Notes: generated from the sequence alone by a model not told the origin. Shown: positions 17,601-27,474, counted from the first letter of the stretch. The stretch is DNA of 64,000 nt from Candidatus Marispirochaeta associata (GCA_001749745.1 JWTM01000475.1:178894-242893), one strand, 5' to 3'. Numbers and translations: made by a program.

Positions 17601-17986
17601 AATGAGGAGAGGACAATCAGATCCGGAGAAACCCGGTGAAGCCAGATCAGGAGATCAGGCTGAAGCAGACCGTTTAAGAAGTAGTAGAAGACCACTCGAA
17701 CCGCCCAGAGGATAAAGACCGTCAGGGTCGCGTAGAAGAGGGTGTTGTTGCGGATGATCAAAAAGAGTCCGATCAACAACACCGCACCCGAGACGAGCTC
17801 CGCCACAGAAATGATGATATTCAGTACGTCGCTCCGACCGCCGAAGGCCCGAGTTACCGAGCGAACGACCTCGTTGATCGTGGAGTTGTAGTCCATGATA
17901 CCCAAGAGTCCCGAAACAATCAGGAAGAGTGAAACCGCCAGTTGAAGAAAAAATATTCCGCTTATTCCGGATTCGCGTGTTGCCAT
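17573..17986 (-). CDS. Small integral membrane protein
   Basis: About 137 residues if started at ATG 17986 (MATRESGISGIFFLQLAV); an in-frame start at 18028 gives an unlikely Cys/Arg-rich leader. Four hydrophobic segments are visible (about 10-30, 55-80, 85-105 and 115-130). I recognise no family. It overlaps the Dus gene downstream and is divergent from the MATE gene. Confidence 0.7.
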   Translation of the reverse strand: MATRESGISGIFFLQLAVSLFLIVSGLLGIMDYNSTINEVVRSVTRAFGGRSDVLNIIISVAELVSGAVLLIGLFLIIRNNTLFYATLTVFILWAVRVVFYYFLNGLLQPDLLIWLHRVSPDLIVLSSLWVIFRRYA

Positions 17987-18069
17987 ACCTAATACTACGC
18001 ATTGCGTTCCCCTTGGGCAAGCAGACACTGCCTTGACCGGGTCAGTTTTTTCGATGTAGCGTCCTTCTC

Positions 18070-19428
18070 ATGGCAAAAATGTCCCTTCGCTCCACCGTGT
18101 CCCGGATAATCGCCGTCGGCAGCCCCTTACTGGCCGGGAACCTTTCCCACTATTTGCACCAGGTAACCGACACCGCCATGGTCGGACGGCAGGGGACCAG
18201 TCAGCTCGGAGCCATGGGAATAGCCTCGCTCTTTACGGGGATCTGCTTTACCTTCGTCTGGCCGGTGACCACCGGGGTGCAGGCCTTAAGCTCCCGCCGC
18301 TTCGGCCGTCAGCAGTCCGGGACCGGAACCGCCGCCGAGACGGGACTTATTTTAGACAACGGACTCTACGTCGGCTTCTGCGCAGCCCTGGTCTCGTTTC
18401 TCTTCTCCTTCTCCGCCCGGCCGATTCTCAGTCTCCTCGTCGGCTCCGGCGAGCTCCTGGAAAACGCCCTGGCCTACATCGCCGTCATTCGCTACGGCGT
18501 CCTCTTTCTCAGCATCGAGATGGTGCTGATCGGATTCTTGAGCGGCATCAACCGCACCGGTGCGGTCATGCGGGCGACCCTGGTCGGGAATCTGCTCAAC
18601 ATCCTTCTCAACTATCTCTTGATCTTCGGCTCGTTCGGCTTCCCCGCGCTGGGCATCGCCGGGGCGGCTTTAGGGACGGTTATTACCAACCTGGTGCTCG
18701 TACTCTATCTGGGAGCCGTCGTGCTCCGTTCGGGAATGCGGGCAGAGTTCTCCGTCCTGAAGCTCCGACCGGCACGACCCGTAATCATGCGCAACATCAC
18801 CCTGGCCTTTCTACCGGTGGCGGTGCAGAACATCATCGCCTTGTCGGTATTTCTTAGCTACGAATCGATGGTCAATCTTCAGGGAACCCTCTTTTTGGCG
18901 GCGACCCACGTGGCCTTCTCGATGTTCCGAATCAACAAGACTATCGTAGGCGGTTTTGCCCGGGGAGCGGCTATCCTGGTGGGCAACGCCCTCGGTTCCC
19001 GGGACCCGGACAAGGCGCAGCATACCATCATCGGATGCGAGTTGCTGGCGGCGATTATCGGTGCTGCGGTCATGCTGACGGTCCTGCTGGCACCGGGATC
19101 GATTGTGGCGCTCTTCACCAAGGATCCTGAGACTATCGCCCTGGGAATCAGAGCCCTCCGCTTCTTCGCGCCCTTCTACTTCATCGAGATCTTAGGCTAC
19201 TCATTCGAGATTATCTTTACCGGAAACGGCTGGGGACGTCTGGTGCTGGCCTCGGAGTTCTCGACCAATGTTCTCTTTATTTTGGGGATGACGGCCCTCT
19301 TGACCCTCTACTTCCCGCTGGGAATCCGGGCGGCGTGGTTATCATTCGGGCTCTACCAGATTTTTCATGCCCTGATTCTCTTCATCGCCTTTCTCTCCGG
19401 CCGCTGGCGAGCCGTCGAGGTCGATTAG
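18070..19428 (+). CDS. MATE-family efflux transporter
   Basis: The 452-residue, 12-helix protein has the MATE N-terminal pattern (GSPLLAGNLSHYLHQVTDTAMVGRQGTSQLGAMG) and its two-fold pseudo-repeat beginning again near 235 (LPVAVQNIIALSVFLSYESM). MATE proteins export cationic drugs or metabolites in exchange for Na+ or H+. Convergent with the c-di-GMP gene, with only 2 bases between stops. Confidence 0.88.
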   Translation: MAKMSLRSTVSRIIAVGSPLLAGNLSHYLHQVTDTAMVGRQGTSQLGAMGIASLFTGICFTFVWPVTTGVQALSSRRFGRQQSGTGTAAETGLILDNGLYVGFCAALVSFLFSFSARPILSLLVGSGELLENALAYIAVIRYGVLFLSIEMVLIGFLSGINRTGAVMRATLVGNLLNILLNYLLIFGSFGFPALGIAGAALGTVITNLVLVLYLGAVVLRSGMRAEFSVLKLRPARPVIMRNITLAFLPVAVQNIIALSVFLSYESMVNLQGTLFLAATHVAFSMFRINKTIVGGFARGAAILVGNALGSRDPDKAQHTIIGCELLAAIIGAAVMLTVLLAPGSIVALFTKDPETIALGIRALRFFAPFYFIEILGYSFEIIFTGNGWGRLVLASEFSTNVLFILGMTALLTLYFPLGIRAAWLSFGLYQIFHALILFIAFLSGRWRAVEVD

Positions 19429-19430
19429 GC

Positions 19431-21548
19431 TTAATGGCTGGGGATAAGGCTGCGGTAATTGAGGTTCGCCTCGGTACCGGTGAAGAGCTCCGGCTCCAGA
19501 GGCTTGTCGAAGAGGTATCCCTGATAGATATCGCAACCCGCCTGCTGCAGGAAGTCGAGCTGCTCCATAGTCTCGACCCCTTCGGCCACCACCTGGAATC
19601 CGAGGTCGTGGGCCAAGCCGATTATGGCGTTGATGATAGTCGAGGATTTGCGGCTGTAGTTGAGATTCTCCAGGAAGGATTTATCGATCTTCACGGTGGT
19701 TACCGGGAAGTCCTTCAGCTTCTTGAGGGAGGAATAGCCGGTGCCGAAGTCATCGATTGCGATGCTGACCCCTAGGCGGCTCAGTTGTCCGAGCTTCCGG
19801 ACGGCGTCTTCCAGATCATGCATCAACCCGGTTTCGGTGATCTCCAGCTCCAAGCGGCGAGGGTCGAATCCGGTAGCGGCCAGGACCTCCTGAATCATGG
19901 CAATCAGACTGGGGTGCCGGAACTGAAAGGGGGAGAGATTGACCGCCAGGCTAAGCTCCTGCCCGTTCCAGGCGGAGATATCCCGCCATTCCGTACAGGC
20001 GAGCTCGAGGATCTCCCGACCCAGTTCGACGATCAGACCGCTCTGTTCCGCCACCGGAATGAAGCGGTCCGGGGTCACATGTCCGAGAACCGGGGAGTGC
20101 CAACGCGCCAGGGCCTCGGTGCCGACCATCACCCCGTCTCGATCGACCTTGGGCTGGTAGAGGAGTTTGAACTCTCCCCGCCCGAGGGCCTCCTCCAGAC
20201 GGCGCTCCATGGTGCGCTGCGCCTGCAGGCTGCTGTGAAGCCGGTGGTTGTAGAGCTGATAGGTCGCCCGGCCCTTCTCCTTGGCCATGAAGAGGGCGGT
20301 TTCGCTGTTTTTAACCAGCTGCTCCTCGCTGCTCCCATCGTCGGGATAGACGGCCACGCCGATGCTGGCGCTGATTCGGACCGCCTCGTTCATAATGGTG
20401 AAGGATGAACCGAAAAGCTTGAGACTCTTCTTGACGATATCGATGATATGATCCGTCCGGTCCATATCGGTCAATAGGACCCCGAACTTGTCCCCCTCCA
20501 GACGAGCGACGACATCATCCTTGCGGAAGGTAGTACTCAGGGTACGACCGATCTCGAAGAGGAGCCGATCGCCCACCTTGGGACCGAAGAGATCGTTGAT
20601 CTCCTTGAAGCGGTCCAATCCGATGCAGAGCACCGCGAAGGTGGTCGCCCGGCGCTTTACATGGCGCAGTTCCAGGCTGAGGCGCTCGAAGAACATCCTC
20701 CGATTGGGAAGTCGGGTCAGGTAGTCGTAGTGTTGATAGAACTGAGCCCGCTCTTCGGCCAGTTTCCGGGCGGATATGTCCCGGATGGTCATGATCACCC
20801 CGGTGATACGGGGATTGTTGAGCTGGTTGTTGCAGTTAGCCTCGACCTGAACCCAGTCGTTGTTGCTGTTACGGAGGCGGAAGTCGAGGATATCGAAGGT
20901 GGACAGCTCATTGATACCGGAGAGATAGAGGGCGCTGACCCGGTCGAGATCCTCGGGATGGACGCAATCCCTGAGGTAGAGTCCCTGAAGATCCACCGGA
21001 GCAAAGCCCAAGAGGGGCAGTACCGCCCCGCCGGCATATTCGATGGTCATCGAATCGTTGACGATCAGGGTGATCTCCCGGCTCAGTTCGACCATCGCCT
21101 TCAACCGCTCCTCGTTGCCGATCAAGCGTTCCTCGTAGCGTTTCCAGTGGGAGACGTCGAAGATGGTTACCACCGAGTGATTCTCTTCCGGAAGCCGGCC
21201 GATTTGAAGCAGCAGGTTGCGGTGCATGCCGTTGCGATCGACTAATCGCACCTCGTACTGATCGGGTATATCGGGATCGCCGAGCTGGCGACGGCGATGG
21301 TAATGGCGAATGCGCTCCAAATCATCCGCGATCAACAGGCTCTCCCAGCGGATCTCTTGTGAGAGGATCTCTTCCCGGGTGTAGCCGGTGAGTTCATTTG
21401 CATATCGATTGATGTAGAGAATGTTCATCCCTTCATCGACGACCACAATCGCGGTCTTCGCCTGTTCGAGGATGCGTCGATAGATGTCGGATCCTTCCAT
21501 CTTAGGAGTACTCACCTGTGATGAACCTTCTTCTAGCATTAACGGCAC
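19431..21548 (-). CDS. PAS-PAS-GGDEF-EAL cyclic-di-GMP enzyme
   Basis: The 705-residue cytosolic protein has PAS at 22-135, PAS/PAC at 150-262, a GGDEF domain at 265-430 and EAL at 440-695. The cyclase signature is degenerate (EGDKF at 351-355), so diguanylate cyclase activity is doubtful. The EAL site looks intact: GTEALARWHSP, IDDFGTGYSSL, VKIDKSFL and VAEGVET. It is most likely a phosphodiesterase with a sensory or GTP-binding GGDEF. The longest frame starts at GTG 21548. ATG 21500 (MEGSDIYRR), preceded by AGGTGAG, is the better-supported start. Confidence 0.92.
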   Translation of the reverse strand: MPLMLEEGSSQVSTPKMEGSDIYRRILEQAKTAIVVVDEGMNILYINRYANELTGYTREEILSQEIRWESLLIADDLERIRHYHRRRQLGDPDIPDQYEVRLVDRNGMHRNLLLQIGRLPEENHSVVTIFDVSHWKRYEERLIGNEERLKAMVELSREITLIVNDSMTIEYAGGAVLPLLGFAPVDLQGLYLRDCVHPEDLDRVSALYLSGINELSTFDILDFRLRNSNNDWVQVEANCNNQLNNPRITGVIMTIRDISARKLAEERAQFYQHYDYLTRLPNRRMFFERLSLELRHVKRRATTFAVLCIGLDRFKEINDLFGPKVGDRLLFEIGRTLSTTFRKDDVVARLEGDKFGVLLTDMDRTDHIIDIVKKSLKLFGSSFTIMNEAVRISASIGVAVYPDDGSSEEQLVKNSETALFMAKEKGRATYQLYNHRLHSSLQAQRTMERRLEEALGRGEFKLLYQPKVDRDGVMVGTEALARWHSPVLGHVTPDRFIPVAEQSGLIVELGREILELACTEWRDISAWNGQELSLAVNLSPFQFRHPSLIAMIQEVLAATGFDPRRLELEITETGLMHDLEDAVRKLGQLSRLGVSIAIDDFGTGYSSLKKLKDFPVTTVKIDKSFLENLNYSRKSSTIINAIIGLAHDLGFQVVAEGVETMEQLDFLQQAGCDIYQGYLFDKPLEPELFTGTEANLNYRSLIPSH

Positions 21549-21569
21549 ATCAAATCATAAGATTGAGGG

Positions 21570-23387
21570 CTAGGAGCGACGTTTTTGCGGTACATGCCTT
21601 CTTCTCTCCGGTGGAATCAAACAGTCGGCTCCCCGGCCGATTAAATCGCCTCGTCCCGCCTTACGCAAAGCCTTGGCTGCCAAGGTCCGGTTTTCCGGAC
21701 GGTTGAACTGCAGCAGGGCGCGCTGCATACTCTTCTCCTCGTGGCTCCTGGGAACGTAGATCTTCTGCATGCTGCGCGGATCGAGACCGGTGTAGTACAT
21801 GCAGGTAGATAAGGTCCCCGGGGTAGGATAGAAATCCTGCACCTGCTGGGGAATAAAGCGCTGGGACTTGAAAAAGAGGGCCAGTTCGATCGCATCCTCG
21901 AGGGTCGATCCGGGGTGGGAAGAGATAAAATAGGGAACCAGATACTGCTTTTTTCCGATTTTCTGATTGATCGCCTCGTAGCGCCGCTTGAAATCGAGAT
22001 AGACCCGGTGGGGCGGCTTCCCCATGGCCTGCAATACCCGGGCCGAGACATGCTCGGGAGCGACCTTGAGCTGTCCGCTTACATGGTGTTCGCAGAGCTC
22101 GGGCAGAAAGCGTCCGGCCTTCTCCTGTAGAAGATAGTCGAAGCGGATTCCCGAACGGATAAAGACCTTCTTCACCCCGTCGATACCCCGCAGCTCCCGC
22201 AGGAGATCGATATAATCGCCGTGATCGGCATCGAGGCTGGGACAAGGTTCGGGAAAGAGGCAGTTGCGGTGGGTACAGGCCCCCTGCTTCTGCTGTCTGG
22301 CGCAGGCGGGATGGCGGAAATTGGCCGTCGGGCCGCCCACATCGTGGATATAGCCCTTGAATTCCGGGTGAGAGACCATCGCTTCGGCTTCATGCAGCAG
22401 CGAAGCGTGGCTCCGGGCCTGGATGATCCGCCCCTGATGGTAGGCCAGGGCGCAGAAGCTGCAGGACCCGAAACAGCCCCGGCTCGAGACCAGACTGAAG
22501 CGGACCTCCTCTATCGCCGGGACCCCCTCGCTGTAGCGCGGGTGAGGGGCCTTACGGAAGGGCAGCTCGTAGATTCGGTCGAATGCCGCCTGGGAGAGGG
22601 GCTTCATGGGTGGATTCTGCAACACCCCGTTGGCTCCGTAGCCCTCGTAGAGGGGGGATGCGGAGAATGGATCGGCATTCTTCATCTGCAGGGCGAAGCT
22701 CTCGGCGTATGCCCGGCGATCGGCCTTCAGCCGGTCGTTCTCCGGAAGCTGAATCGTTCCCTCGGGCAACTCCGCCGGGGCGGCCTTTACCACCGTGCCG
22801 GGAATATCCCGGATCGCCTTGATATCCTCGCCCTCGTCCATACGCTTCGCGAGGTCGACGACACTCCGTTCGGCCATGCCGTAGACCAGGATATCCGCTT
22901 TGGAGTCGAGCAGGATCGAGCGGCGCAGGGAGTCGGACCAGTAGTCGTAGTGGGCCAGCCGGCGCAGAGAGGCCTCGACCCCGCCGATGATCAGGGGCAT
23001 GCGCTTGTAGGCCCGGCGCACCAGGTTGGAGTAGACGATGGTCGCCCGGTCGGGGCGCATGCCGCCGCGGTTTCCGGGCGAGTAGGCGTCGTCCCGGCGA
23101 CGCTTCTTGGCGGCCGTGTAGTTGGCCACCATGGAGTCGAGGTTTCCGGCGGTCACCAGAAAACCGAGCCGGGGCCGGCCGAAGATCTTCAGGCTCGCCT
23201 CGTCGGTCCAGTCGGGCTGGGGGATCATGCCCACCCGAAAACCTTCCGCCTCGAGCACCCGGCCGATGATGGCCGCCCCGAAGGAGGGATGGTCCACATA
23301 GGCATCCCCGGAAACCAGTATAAAATCGCAGCGTTCCCAGCCGAGACCGCGCATCTCCGCTTCGCTGCAGGGTAAGAATCCGTTCAT
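21570..23387 (-). CDS. ygiQ: YgiQ-family radical SAM protein
   Basis: The 605-residue protein has the family N-terminus (ILVSGDAYVDHPSFGAAIIGRVLEAEGF), a cobalamin-binding-like region, then the radical SAM cysteine triad in SSRGCFGSCSFCALAYHQG. It also has the YgiQ-specific Cys-rich stretch (CARQQKQGACTHRNCLFPEPC) and a Lys/Arg-rich tail. Family function is unknown; a [4Fe-4S] cluster and radical chemistry are expected. ATG 23387. Confidence 0.92.
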   Translation of the reverse strand: MNGFLPCSEAEMRGLGWERCDFILVSGDAYVDHPSFGAAIIGRVLEAEGFRVGMIPQPDWTDEASLKIFGRPRLGFLVTAGNLDSMVANYTAAKKRRRDDAYSPGNRGGMRPDRATIVYSNLVRRAYKRMPLIIGGVEASLRRLAHYDYWSDSLRRSILLDSKADILVYGMAERSVVDLAKRMDEGEDIKAIRDIPGTVVKAAPAELPEGTIQLPENDRLKADRRAYAESFALQMKNADPFSASPLYEGYGANGVLQNPPMKPLSQAAFDRIYELPFRKAPHPRYSEGVPAIEEVRFSLVSSRGCFGSCSFCALAYHQGRIIQARSHASLLHEAEAMVSHPEFKGYIHDVGGPTANFRHPACARQQKQGACTHRNCLFPEPCPSLDADHGDYIDLLRELRGIDGVKKVFIRSGIRFDYLLQEKAGRFLPELCEHHVSGQLKVAPEHVSARVLQAMGKPPHRVYLDFKRRYEAINQKIGKKQYLVPYFISSHPGSTLEDAIELALFFKSQRFIPQQVQDFYPTPGTLSTCMYYTGLDPRSMQKIYVPRSHEEKSMQRALLQFNRPENRTLAAKALRKAGRGDLIGRGADCLIPPERRRHVPQKRRS

Positions 23388-23445
23388 CAGGGGGGAAGTA
23401 TGACAAATCTACTGAGATTTTACCAGGGAGGACCACCGGCGGAAG

Positions 23446-24966
23446 TCAGAGACCTTCGATTCCCTCCAGATACTCCTCGGCCTGACGTCGAATGCTCCGG
23501 CGCTCCTCTTCTGAGAATTTATCTAAGGTGCGGTAGACGAAGCCGATCCGCGGATTATCTTCGAGTCTTTCCCGATGCCGCAGATAAAAATCCCAGTAGA
23601 GGCTGTTGAAGGGGCAGGCTCCCTCGCCGTGACGCTGTTTCTGATTGTAGGCACAGCCCTTACAGTAGTCGCTCATCTTGGAGATGTAATTAGCGCTCCC
23701 CGCGTAGGGCTTGGTCGCGGTCTTGCCTCCGTCGGCAAACTGGCTCATCCCGCGGGTATTGGGAAGCTCGACCCACTGAAAGGCGTCGATATAGACCCCC
23801 AGATACCAGTCGTCCACCTGCTGCGGATCGATTCCGGCCAGGAGGGCGAAGCTTCCTGTAATCATCAGCCGTTGAATATGGTGGGCGTAGGACTCCTTAA
23901 GGGATTGACCGATCGACTGCTTCAGGCAGCGCATCTTCACCTCTCCCGTCCAGTACCAGTCGGGGAGATTCCGTCGGTGGTCGAAGAAGTTTTCAATCCC
24001 AAAGCCCGGCATCCGCTCCCAGTAGATGCCGCGGATATACTCCCGCCAGCCGGCGATCTGCCGGATAAAGCCCTCCAGCGAGGAGAGGGGAATAGCGGGA
24101 TTCTGATCGGCGGCGGCCAGGGCGGCCTCGATCACCTCCCGGGGCGAGATCAGTTTCACATTAAGGGCGAAGCTCAAGAGGGAGTGGAAGAGGAATGGCT
24201 CATTCATCGCCATCGCGTCCTGGTAGCGGCCGAAATGGGTGAGCCCCTCCCGGCAGAAGCGGGCCAGATCCTCCAGGGCCTCCTCCCGTCTCAGGGGCCA
24301 CCGAAAGGCTTTGGCCCGGGGCTCTCCGAAGGAGGCGATCCCCGCCTTCTGAATCTCCTCCCAGAGCGGGCGGAGGTCGACAATGCGCCCATCCCGGACC
24401 GGCGCCGGCGGATCACCCCGCCAGGCGCGACGGTTCTCCTCATCGTAGTTCCATTTACCGCCTTGCGGAGCGTCCCCCTCCATCAACCAGCCGGTTTTTT
24501 TACGGATATCCCGATAGAAGTACTCCATGACCGGGTTCTTCCGCTTAGCGAACCAGGCGGCCGCCTCATCTCGGCTCAACAGGAAGTGCTCCGACTCGAC
24601 CCGGCAGAGCGGAAGACGCGCTTGCATCTCCAGGAAGAGCTCTTCCAGCCGGAACTCATCCGGCCGCTGATACTCGATTAGTTCCGCCCCGTGCTCCGCC
24701 GTCAGGAATGTGAGATTCTCCTCGAAACTCTGCCTGTTTGCGGGATCCCCGATCTTCAGATAGCGCAGACGGTGGCCCCGCCCTTCGAGCTCGGCGGCGA
24801 AGTTCCGCATCGAAGCGAATACCGCCAGGAGCTTCTGGGCATGGTGATGCACATACTCGGTCTCCGGACGGACCTCCATCATCACATAGAGGACCTCCGG
24901 ATCCGCTCCTGAGAACCAGGAGTGGTTGATATCGAGTTGATCCCCGAGCAGCAGGCGAATGCGCAT
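23446..24966 (-). CDS. Iron-sulfur cryptochrome/photolyase-related protein (FeS-BCP type)
   Basis: The 506-residue protein starts with a photolyase-like alpha/beta domain (MRIRLLLGDQLDINHSWF) and has the helical FAD domain. The C-terminal cysteines typical of prokaryotic FeS photolyases are present: Cys in KMRCLKQ, then CKGCAYNQ and GACPFNSLYW. Relatives such as Agrobacterium PhrB repair (6-4) photoproducts with FAD, a lumazine antenna and a [4Fe-4S] cluster. This implies exposure to light. It lies 58 bases upstream of ygiQ on the same strand. Confidence 0.9.
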   Translation of the reverse strand: MRIRLLLGDQLDINHSWFSGADPEVLYVMMEVRPETEYVHHHAQKLLAVFASMRNFAAELEGRGHRLRYLKIGDPANRQSFEENLTFLTAEHGAELIEYQRPDEFRLEELFLEMQARLPLCRVESEHFLLSRDEAAAWFAKRKNPVMEYFYRDIRKKTGWLMEGDAPQGGKWNYDEENRRAWRGDPPAPVRDGRIVDLRPLWEEIQKAGIASFGEPRAKAFRWPLRREEALEDLARFCREGLTHFGRYQDAMAMNEPFLFHSLLSFALNVKLISPREVIEAALAAADQNPAIPLSSLEGFIRQIAGWREYIRGIYWERMPGFGIENFFDHRRNLPDWYWTGEVKMRCLKQSIGQSLKESYAHHIQRLMITGSFALLAGIDPQQVDDWYLGVYIDAFQWVELPNTRGMSQFADGGKTATKPYAGSANYISKMSDYCKGCAYNQKQRHGEGACPFNSLYWDFYLRHRERLEDNPRIGFVYRTLDKFSEEERRSIRRQAEEYLEGIEGL

Positions 24967-25063
24967 ACCCTAAGATAGGTAAAACCGATCAAGGTCGGCA
25001 ACTTACGCTGGATGTTGACCGTGTCCTGCTGTCGGTCTAAGCTGGGAAAAAACGGAGGTAAAA

Positions 25064-25525
25064 ATGAACTTCGCCCTCTTCTGGAGCCTGGTCGGGCTGC
25101 TCCTGATCGCTTCGGAGATGATCATCCCCGGATTCACGATCTTCTTCTTCGGCGCCGGCGCGCTTCTTACCGCCCTCATTTCCCTGATCTTCCCCTGGAT
25201 CGGCATCGGGGCCCAAACCCTGCTCTGGGCCGGCAGTTCCGTTGCCGCCTTCGTATTCCTGCGCAAACGCTTCCGCTCGGTTCTCAAGGGAACCATCATC
25301 TATCGGGACGCCGGGGCCGACCGGTACGCCGGCCGGGAGGCAGAGGTAATCGATGCTGTGGCCCCCGACGCTCCGGGGCGCATCCGTTTTCAGGGCACCA
25401 GCTGGGAGGCTATCAGCTACGACGAGACCATCCCCGCCGGCGAGAAGGCGCTGATCCTGCGGCAGGAGGGCATGCGCTTTATCGTCGGCCGGCCCGTACC
25501 CGAAGCCGATCTCGATATGAACTAG
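25064..25525 (+). CDS. NfeD-like membrane protein
   Basis: The 153-residue protein has two or three N-terminal membrane helices (FALFWSLVGLLLIASEMIIPG and IFFFGAGALLTALISLIF) and a C-terminal OB-fold domain (GREAEVIDAVAPDAPGRIRFQG). Short NfeD proteins partner SPFH-domain proteins in membrane microdomains, which fits the two SPFH genes directly downstream. Strong Shine-Dalgarno ACGGAGG before ATG 25064. Confidence 0.88.
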   Translation: MNFALFWSLVGLLLIASEMIIPGFTIFFFGAGALLTALISLIFPWIGIGAQTLLWAGSSVAAFVFLRKRFRSVLKGTIIYRDAGADRYAGREAEVIDAVAPDAPGRIRFQGTSWEAISYDETIPAGEKALILRQEGMRFIVGRPVPEADLDMN

Positions 25526-25576
25526 ACCACTCTCCCGGTTCGTTGAGCCGGCATTTAATTCCGCAAGGAGTAGCAG

Positions 25577-26545
25577 ATGAGTATTATCTTAACCTACCTG
25601 TTAGTCTTCTTTGTAATCTATCTCTTTTTCAAGCTGGTCCGCATCGTTCCGGAGCAGGAGGCCTACATCATCGAGCAGTTTGGGAAGTACCAGCGAACCC
25701 TGGGCGCCGGGCTGCACCTGGTCATTCCCTTCGTACAAAAGGTGGCCTACAAGCAGCTCTTGAAGGAGCAGGTAATCGACGTGCCGCCCCAGATCTGCAT
25801 CACCAACGACAACGTCCAGGTGACAGTGGACGGGCTCCTCTACCTGAAGGTGATCGATCCGGAGAAGGCGAGCTACGGCATCGACAATTACCGCTTCGCC
25901 ACCGCCCAGCTGGCCCAAACCACCATGCGTTCCGAGATCGGCAAGATGGAGCTCGACCGGAGCTTCTCCGAGCGGGACGATCTGAACGACGCCATCGTCA
26001 AGGCGGTCGACCTGGCTTCGGACCCGTGGGGGATCAAGGTCACCCGCTACGAGATCAAGGATATCGCACCCACCGCCACGATTCTCGAGGCCATGGAGCA
26101 GCAGATGCGCGCCGAGCGGGAACGCCGGGCGGAGATCCTCGTCTCCGAAGGAGACAAGGAGTCGCGGATCAACATCTCCAAGGGCGAACGGGAGAGCGCG
26201 ATCAATATCTCCAAGGGGGAACGTCAGAAGCGGATCAACGAGTCCGAGGGCAAGGCCGAGGCGATGCGCATCGTCGCCAAGGCAACCGCCGAAGGAGTGG
26301 CCGCGGTGGCCCAGTCGATCAGCCTGCCCCAGGGGCGTTCGGCCATGACCCTGCGCCTGACCCAGCAGTACATCGACCAGCTCTCCACGATCTTCGATAC
26401 CGTGGACACCTCGATCCTTCCCTACGATCTGGCCCAGTTGAAATCCCTGGTGCATACCTTGCTCTTGCCCGAAACGCCCGCAGGCAAGCCCCCGCAGGGA
26501 GGCCGCATCACCCCTGCCCCCGCCGATGAAGGAGGTCTCCGATGA
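25577..26545 (+). CDS. SPFH/stomatin-like (QmcA-type) membrane scaffold protein
   Basis: The 322-residue protein has one N-terminal membrane helix (ILTYLLVFFVIYLFFKLVRIV) and an SPFH/band 7 domain (EQFGKYQRTLGAGLHLVIPF, then AQTTMRSEIGKMELDR). A helical region contains a repeated unit (ESRINISKGERESAINISKGER) of about 11 residues, and the tail is Pro/Gly-rich. It probably oligomerises into a membrane microdomain scaffold with the NfeD partner. It overlaps the second SPFH gene by ATGA. Confidence 0.9.
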   Translation: MSIILTYLLVFFVIYLFFKLVRIVPEQEAYIIEQFGKYQRTLGAGLHLVIPFVQKVAYKQLLKEQVIDVPPQICITNDNVQVTVDGLLYLKVIDPEKASYGIDNYRFATAQLAQTTMRSEIGKMELDRSFSERDDLNDAIVKAVDLASDPWGIKVTRYEIKDIAPTATILEAMEQQMRAERERRAEILVSEGDKESRINISKGERESAINISKGERQKRINESEGKAEAMRIVAKATAEGVAAVAQSISLPQGRSAMTLRLTQQYIDQLSTIFDTVDTSILPYDLAQLKSLVHTLLLPETPAGKPPQGGRITPAPADEGGLR

Positions 26546-27462
26546 ATCCCTTTCTGCCGCTCTATCTGATCTTCGCCGTATTTATCCTCATTACCCTGAT
26601 TGCGTTATTGCGCAGTATCCGCATCGTGCCGGCCAAGACGACCCTGGTAGTAGAACGCTTAGGGAAATACGCCAAGACCCTGGAGGCCGGATTCCATGTG
26701 ATGGTCCCCTTTATCGACAAGGTACGCTACAAGCACAGCCTCAAGGAGTCGGCCGTGGACGTCCCGGCTCAGGACTGCTTTACCCTGGACAACGTCAAGG
26801 TCGAGGTGGACGGGGTACTCTATATGCAGGTGGTCGACTCAAAGCTCGCCAGCTACGGCATCGACAACTACCGCTACGCGACGATCCAGCTGGCCCAGAC
26901 CACCATGCGTTCGGTGATCGGCAAGCTCGAGCTGGACAAGACCTTCGAGGAGCGGGAGCAGATCAACGCCCAGGTGGTGAAGGCCGTGGACGAGGCGGCC
27001 GAACCCTGGGGGGTCAACATCTCCCGCTATGAGATCCAGAACATCACCGTTCCCGGGCCGATCCTCAACTCCATGGAGGTGCAGATGAAGGCCGAACGGG
27101 AGAAACGGGCCGCCATCGCCCGCAGCCAGGGAGAGAAGGAGTCAAAAATCAACGTCTCCTGGGCCTCCATGGAAGAGGCGATCAACAAGAGCGAGGGCGA
27201 CAAGCAGCGGCAGATCAACGAAGCCGAAGGCCGAGCCAGCGAGATCATGGCCATCAGCTCCGCCGCGGCGGAGAGTATCAAAGCCCTGGCCGGGGCCATC
27301 GATCAGCCCGGCGGGGAAGAGGCAATGACCCTGCAGCTGAAGGAGCAGTATATCAACGAGTTGGGCAAGCTTGCCAAGGAGGATACCAAGCTGATCCTGG
27401 GTGCGGACCTGACCGATATGCGCGGCGTGCTGCAGCGGATCGAGGATCTGTTGGAGAAGTAG
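26542..27462 (+). CDS. Second SPFH/stomatin-like membrane protein
   Basis: The 306-residue paralogue of the preceding protein has an N-terminal helix (LYLIFAVFILITLIALL), a band 7 domain (ERLGKYAKTLEAGFHVMVPF, AQTTMRSVIGKLELDKTFEERE) and a coiled C-terminal region. It is translationally coupled to the first SPFH gene (ATGA, 26542-26545). The pair suggests a hetero-oligomeric complex, as in HflK/HflC, though both resemble QmcA/stomatin more than HflKC and no protease gene is adjacent. Confidence 0.9.
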   Translation: MNPFLPLYLIFAVFILITLIALLRSIRIVPAKTTLVVERLGKYAKTLEAGFHVMVPFIDKVRYKHSLKESAVDVPAQDCFTLDNVKVEVDGVLYMQVVDSKLASYGIDNYRYATIQLAQTTMRSVIGKLELDKTFEEREQINAQVVKAVDEAAEPWGVNISRYEIQNITVPGPILNSMEVQMKAEREKRAAIARSQGEKESKINVSWASMEEAINKSEGDKQRQINEAEGRASEIMAISSAAAESIKALAGAIDQPGGEEAMTLQLKEQYINELGKLAKEDTKLILGADLTDMRGVLQRIEDLLEK

Positions 27463-27474
27463 GAGATCTATAAT

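Noticed and set aside
25012..26529. A 505-codon open frame overlapping the NfeD and first SPFH genes in another frame
   Set aside because: Its translation is Arg/Pro/Gly-rich low-complexity typical of a shadow frame in GC-rich DNA; the NfeD and SPFH frames have clear family motifs and ribosome-binding sites.
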